A stretch of DNA of 64,000 nt from Onthophagus taurus (lineage: Eukaryota > Arthropoda > Insecta > Coleoptera > Scarabaeidae): positions 15,006,501 to 15,070,500 of the forward strand of contig NC_091975.1 in NCBI RefSeq assembly GCF_036711975.1, in the 5' to 3' direction. How positions within the stretch are numbered: the first letter of the stretch is position 1; each line of letters begins with the position of its first letter. Shown one piece after another: positions 61,270 through 64,000 of this stretch. The notes below the pieces were generated by a model, which was not told the DNA's origin, searched no databases, and saw only the letters and a program-made list of their open reading frames with translations. The translations under genes and the position numbers were made by a program.

Positions 61270-63640
61270 TTACTGGTATGACGTGAAAAATGTCGAAAAA
61301 CCGCCTACAAAATTAGTCCCATTATCGGAAAGCATTTGATTTGGTTTTCCACGTCTGGCCGCGAACCGCCTAAGTGCCGAAATAAAACACTCCTTTGTTA
61401 ACTCGGTCACCAATTCGAGGTGAATAGCGCGTGTTACGAAGCAGACAAACAGGCAAACATACGCTTTGTATGATTTTGAACCACGCCCCTTTCTATCTTT
61501 AAGAAAAAATGTAGTATAGAACGGAGGAGCCGGCGTTACCATTTCTATCGGTAAATTATCCATTATTGGTTGAATTGTACGCGGATTTACCTTTGAACAT
61601 CGCAAGCATTCCCGAACTACCCTTTTAGACAGATTTCGTCCCCCGATTGGCCAAAACCTATCTCGAATTGACGCTAATAAATGTTGTGGGCCAGCATGAA
61701 ACAATTCCAAGTGTTCGAATAATAATCTTGCGAAAATGTATTTGCTTGATATTACCATCGGGAATTTTTTATCAAAGTCGTAAGCGGAATTTCCTAACCT
61801 ACCACCGACACGTATTATGTTATCTTTGTCTAAAAACGCGTTTAACTTGATGAGACGATTGCCTTTCGGAACGCATTTGTTACGCCTTAAATATTCGAAT
61901 TCCTCGAATTCCCGAAAATGTATGCAGTTGTTCGCTGTAAACGATTTAATGATGAGAACTTCGAAAACTGAACAAAATGATCTCCCAACGCCACAGCTAT
62001 CGAAAAAACTTTTTTCTTAATTTCAGGTAAATACTCGTTTCGAAAGTCTCTAACCGGCCACATGTTTTCATTCTCTTTCAGCCATCTGGGTCCGACCCAA
62101 TATAGTTCCAAACCTGCCAATTCACAGCCACGGACCCCTCTTGATACTGGATCTGCAGGATTATCGCTACTACGTACGTATTTAACATCACTAATTTTTG
62201 ATTGTTCGGTTATTCCCGCCACCCGATTACCGACAAATATTTGTAACTGCGAAGGGCTCGTCGACAACCAACCCAAAACCACGCTAGAATCGGTCCAATA
62301 AATTTCCCGACTAACGTTTATCTTTAATAAAGATTTTACCTTTATTACCAGTTCCGTGAGTAATAACGCGCCCATTAGTTCCAGTCGTGGAACTGTACCC
62401 TTTTTTAACGGTGCAACTTTAGATTTCGCACATATTAAACGAATCAAAACATTTTCGTCACTATCAACAGCACGGAGATATACGCACGCCCCATATGCGT
62501 TTGTCGACGCGTCGGAAAACCCATGTATCTGAAACGACTCTGGATTTTTCAGTGAGATGTGACGCGGAATTTTGATGTCGTTCAAATAAGTTAATCCATC
62601 AGCAAATTTACACCAACTGGTATGAATATGATTTGGGAGAACTTCGTCCCAACCCAATCCAGCTTCCCAGATTTCTTGCAATATAGTTTTTGCACGAATA
62701 ATTACAGGTCTCAACAAACCAAGAGGGTCGAAAATTTGAGCGATTTGAGAAAGAATATTTCTTTTAGTTTTTCTCAACCGACCAGGTGAGTTTTTTCGAA
62801 TTTTATATTTAAAATAAACTTTAATAGGATCCCATAATAAACCTAGGGTGCGTGTGTTTTCGTTCTTTCCTAGATCAAGAACCTCCGCAGGAGTCGCATT
62901 TACATCGCGAATACTATACAAAATTTTTGGATCTTTCGAAATCCACTTATGCAGCTTAAATCCTCCGCAAGTCGTCAACGTAAAAATGGGAACTAATGAC
63001 ATTCGCAACGATTGGGTCTGAACATTCTAAACCCAATTGCTTGAGACAACGAGTTGCCAAATAACTCGCTGAAGCCGTTCCGTAAGTTACGGTTAGAAGT
63101 TCGTACGCGTCAATGGGTAATTCATCCGATCTATGCACCCCTGAATGGTAAGTTTATTGAAGTTTGGACACTCTTGAATGTAATGATCACCTTTACAGAC
63201 GACGCAACGCCTTTCCGCTACCGAATTTTCGACCAAAAACGATTTCGCACGCGTATTATTTTTATCCTTGTCCACGACACGCTTAGACGAACCGATTTCT
63301 AAAGTCTCCAATAAGTCCGGCCGCTCTTTCAAAATTTCTAATAAATTTTCTAAATTAGGTTTCGTCAAAGTTGCTTTTGTTTTTTCCCACTCGCAATTCG
63401 AATTTGTATCGAGCCTTGTGCCGGCTAAGTAAATGAGAAGTGTATCCCAATTGTCCGTCGGCTCGTTTAATGCCGCCAAAGCGCGCAAATGCTTACGGAT
63501 GCCATCAATAAATTTCCGAATAGCCTGTGGATTATCTCCGGTAACCCTTTCAATATCGAATAAAGCCTTAACGTGGTTGTGTAGGTTCGTGTTAGTTATT
63601 TCGAGACTTTCGATGACTTGACGAGCTCTACCAGCAGTAT
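61270..63640 (-). pseudogene. BEL/Pao retrotransposon gag-pol fragment
   Basis: Minus strand, in order: Gag of the BEL type (63640-63093: AIRKFIDGIRKHLRALAALN, zinc knuckle CVVCKGDHYIQECPNF); reverse transcriptase (63138-62956, with SSHFYVDDL as the catalytic Asp block); connection and RNase H (63008-61887: FDPLGLLRPVIIRAKTILQ, HGFSDASTNAYGACVYL, KGTVPRLELMGALLL, WTDSSVVLGWL); and integrase (61758-61270: zinc-binding H.AGPQHLL...CLRCSKV, YKAYVCLFVCFVTRAIHLE, MLSDNGTNFVGG). Gag runs directly into RT, so protease is deleted. Stops and shifts occur between blocks. LTRs are not seen; the gag end is cut by the foldback at 63642. Confidence 0.85.
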
Positions 63641-63641
63641 A

Positions 63642-63931
63642 GAAACGCCGATTCTAGACCGGAAATTGCACCTCCGCACCTCCGTGACGTCATCAATCCA
63701 ATGTAAAAGGATAGGGAAGGGTACCAACCTAAGGCGGAGGTGAAAAAAAAATAGGTTGGTATTGGAAAAGTAACTAGACTGTTACCTTTTTTAAAAATCA
63801 CCAGGTCTGGTTACCAACCTATTTTTTCCCCCTAGCCTTTATTGACACCCCTCCCCATCCTTTTACATTGGGCGGATGACGTCACGGAGGTGCGGAGGTG
63901 CGACAACTTCCTGTCTAGAATCGGCGTTTCT
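63642..63931. mobile_element. 290-bp foldback element with Polinton-like end motif
   Basis: Ends AGAAACGCCGATTCTAGACC and its complement ...GTCTAGAATCGGCGTTTCT. Long arms (CACCTCCGCACCTCCGTGACGTCA and its reverse) meet near 63780. Subterminal TCTAGACCGGAAATTGCACC closely resembles the ends of copy B and the outer TIR. The 5'-AG end also agrees. No target duplication is clear. It interrupts BEL gag. Confidence 0.75.
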
Positions 63932-64000
63932 GAAAGATGGCGCGTTGAACGCATAAAGGCGCGCCTCACAACTCTTGAATGCGCGTGCGCAGGAGCTTGG

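Overview
This is a 64 kb window of an AT-rich arthropod genome, most likely an insect. The evidence is spliceosomal introns, LTR retrotransposons, LINEs, a Penelope-like element, hAT, piggyBac and Tc1/mariner transposons, and Polinton (Maverick/adintovirus-like) elements. Nothing looks bacterial. I cannot name the species. Almost everything is mobile DNA, much of it nested, and nearly every element gene is broken by stops, frameshifts or deletions. Only two stretches look like non-transposon genes: a short exon series related to the A1CF/RBM46/RBM47 RNA-binding proteins (18.8-19.7 kb) and a possible promoter plus first exon near 27.8-28.0 kb.

Layout, 1-34 kb: LINE tail and SAP-domain ORF (0-1.2 kb); degenerate Tc1/mariner element with long inverted arms (1.5-2.7 kb); broken hAT element (3.1-6.25 kb); C2H2 zinc-finger gene (6.7-15.8 kb) split by a Penelope-like element with a 10-bp target duplication (7051-15490). 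That element was itself hit by a short hAT-type element (7924-8737) and by a Gypsy retrotransposon (9053-14131), whose integrase was then hit by a TA-flanked non-autonomous element (12326-13429). Next come a 1.2-kb near-perfect palindrome (16721-17931), the RNA-binding-protein exons, a Gypsy pol fragment (20.4-22.5 kb), and a piggyBac element (22565-26839) holding a LINE. These are followed by a poorly readable AT-rich region, a three-copy ~209-bp tandem repeat (30.4-31.0 kb), a 1.6-kb mariner-like element with TA duplication (31328-32927) and a ~1-kb solo LTR with its primer-binding site (33.17-34.18 kb).

Layout, 34-59.5 kb: the centrepiece is a stack of Polinton-like DNA. Copy A (34.2-37.75 kb) keeps a conserved structural-type protein, a packaging ATPase, a phospholipase-A2-like protein, an adenain-like protease and a penton-like protein, and ends at the arm of a second TIR structure (37752-59502). 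Copy B (38229-47024) is inserted in the left arm of that structure. It is a nearly self-contained 8.8-kb Polinton derivative with 5'-AG ends, a TATA target duplication, capsid genes, protease, PLA2-like protein, ATPase and the tail of an integrase, but no DNA polymerase. Further in lies a 10.7-kb Gypsy retrotransposon (47564-58228, TSD GACAT), whose 3' LTR carries a 2.1-kb mariner-like element (55241-57323). The undamaged 5' LTR proves that last insertion site.

Layout, 59.5-64 kb: the first codons of another C2H2 zinc-finger gene, short repeats, a BEL/Pao pol fragment (61.27-63.64 kb) and a 290-bp foldback element. The termini of the outer TIR structure, copy B and the foldback share a subterminal motif around GGACCGGAA/AGACCGGAA followed by TGC and a C-rich run, which suggests one mobilising machinery for all three.
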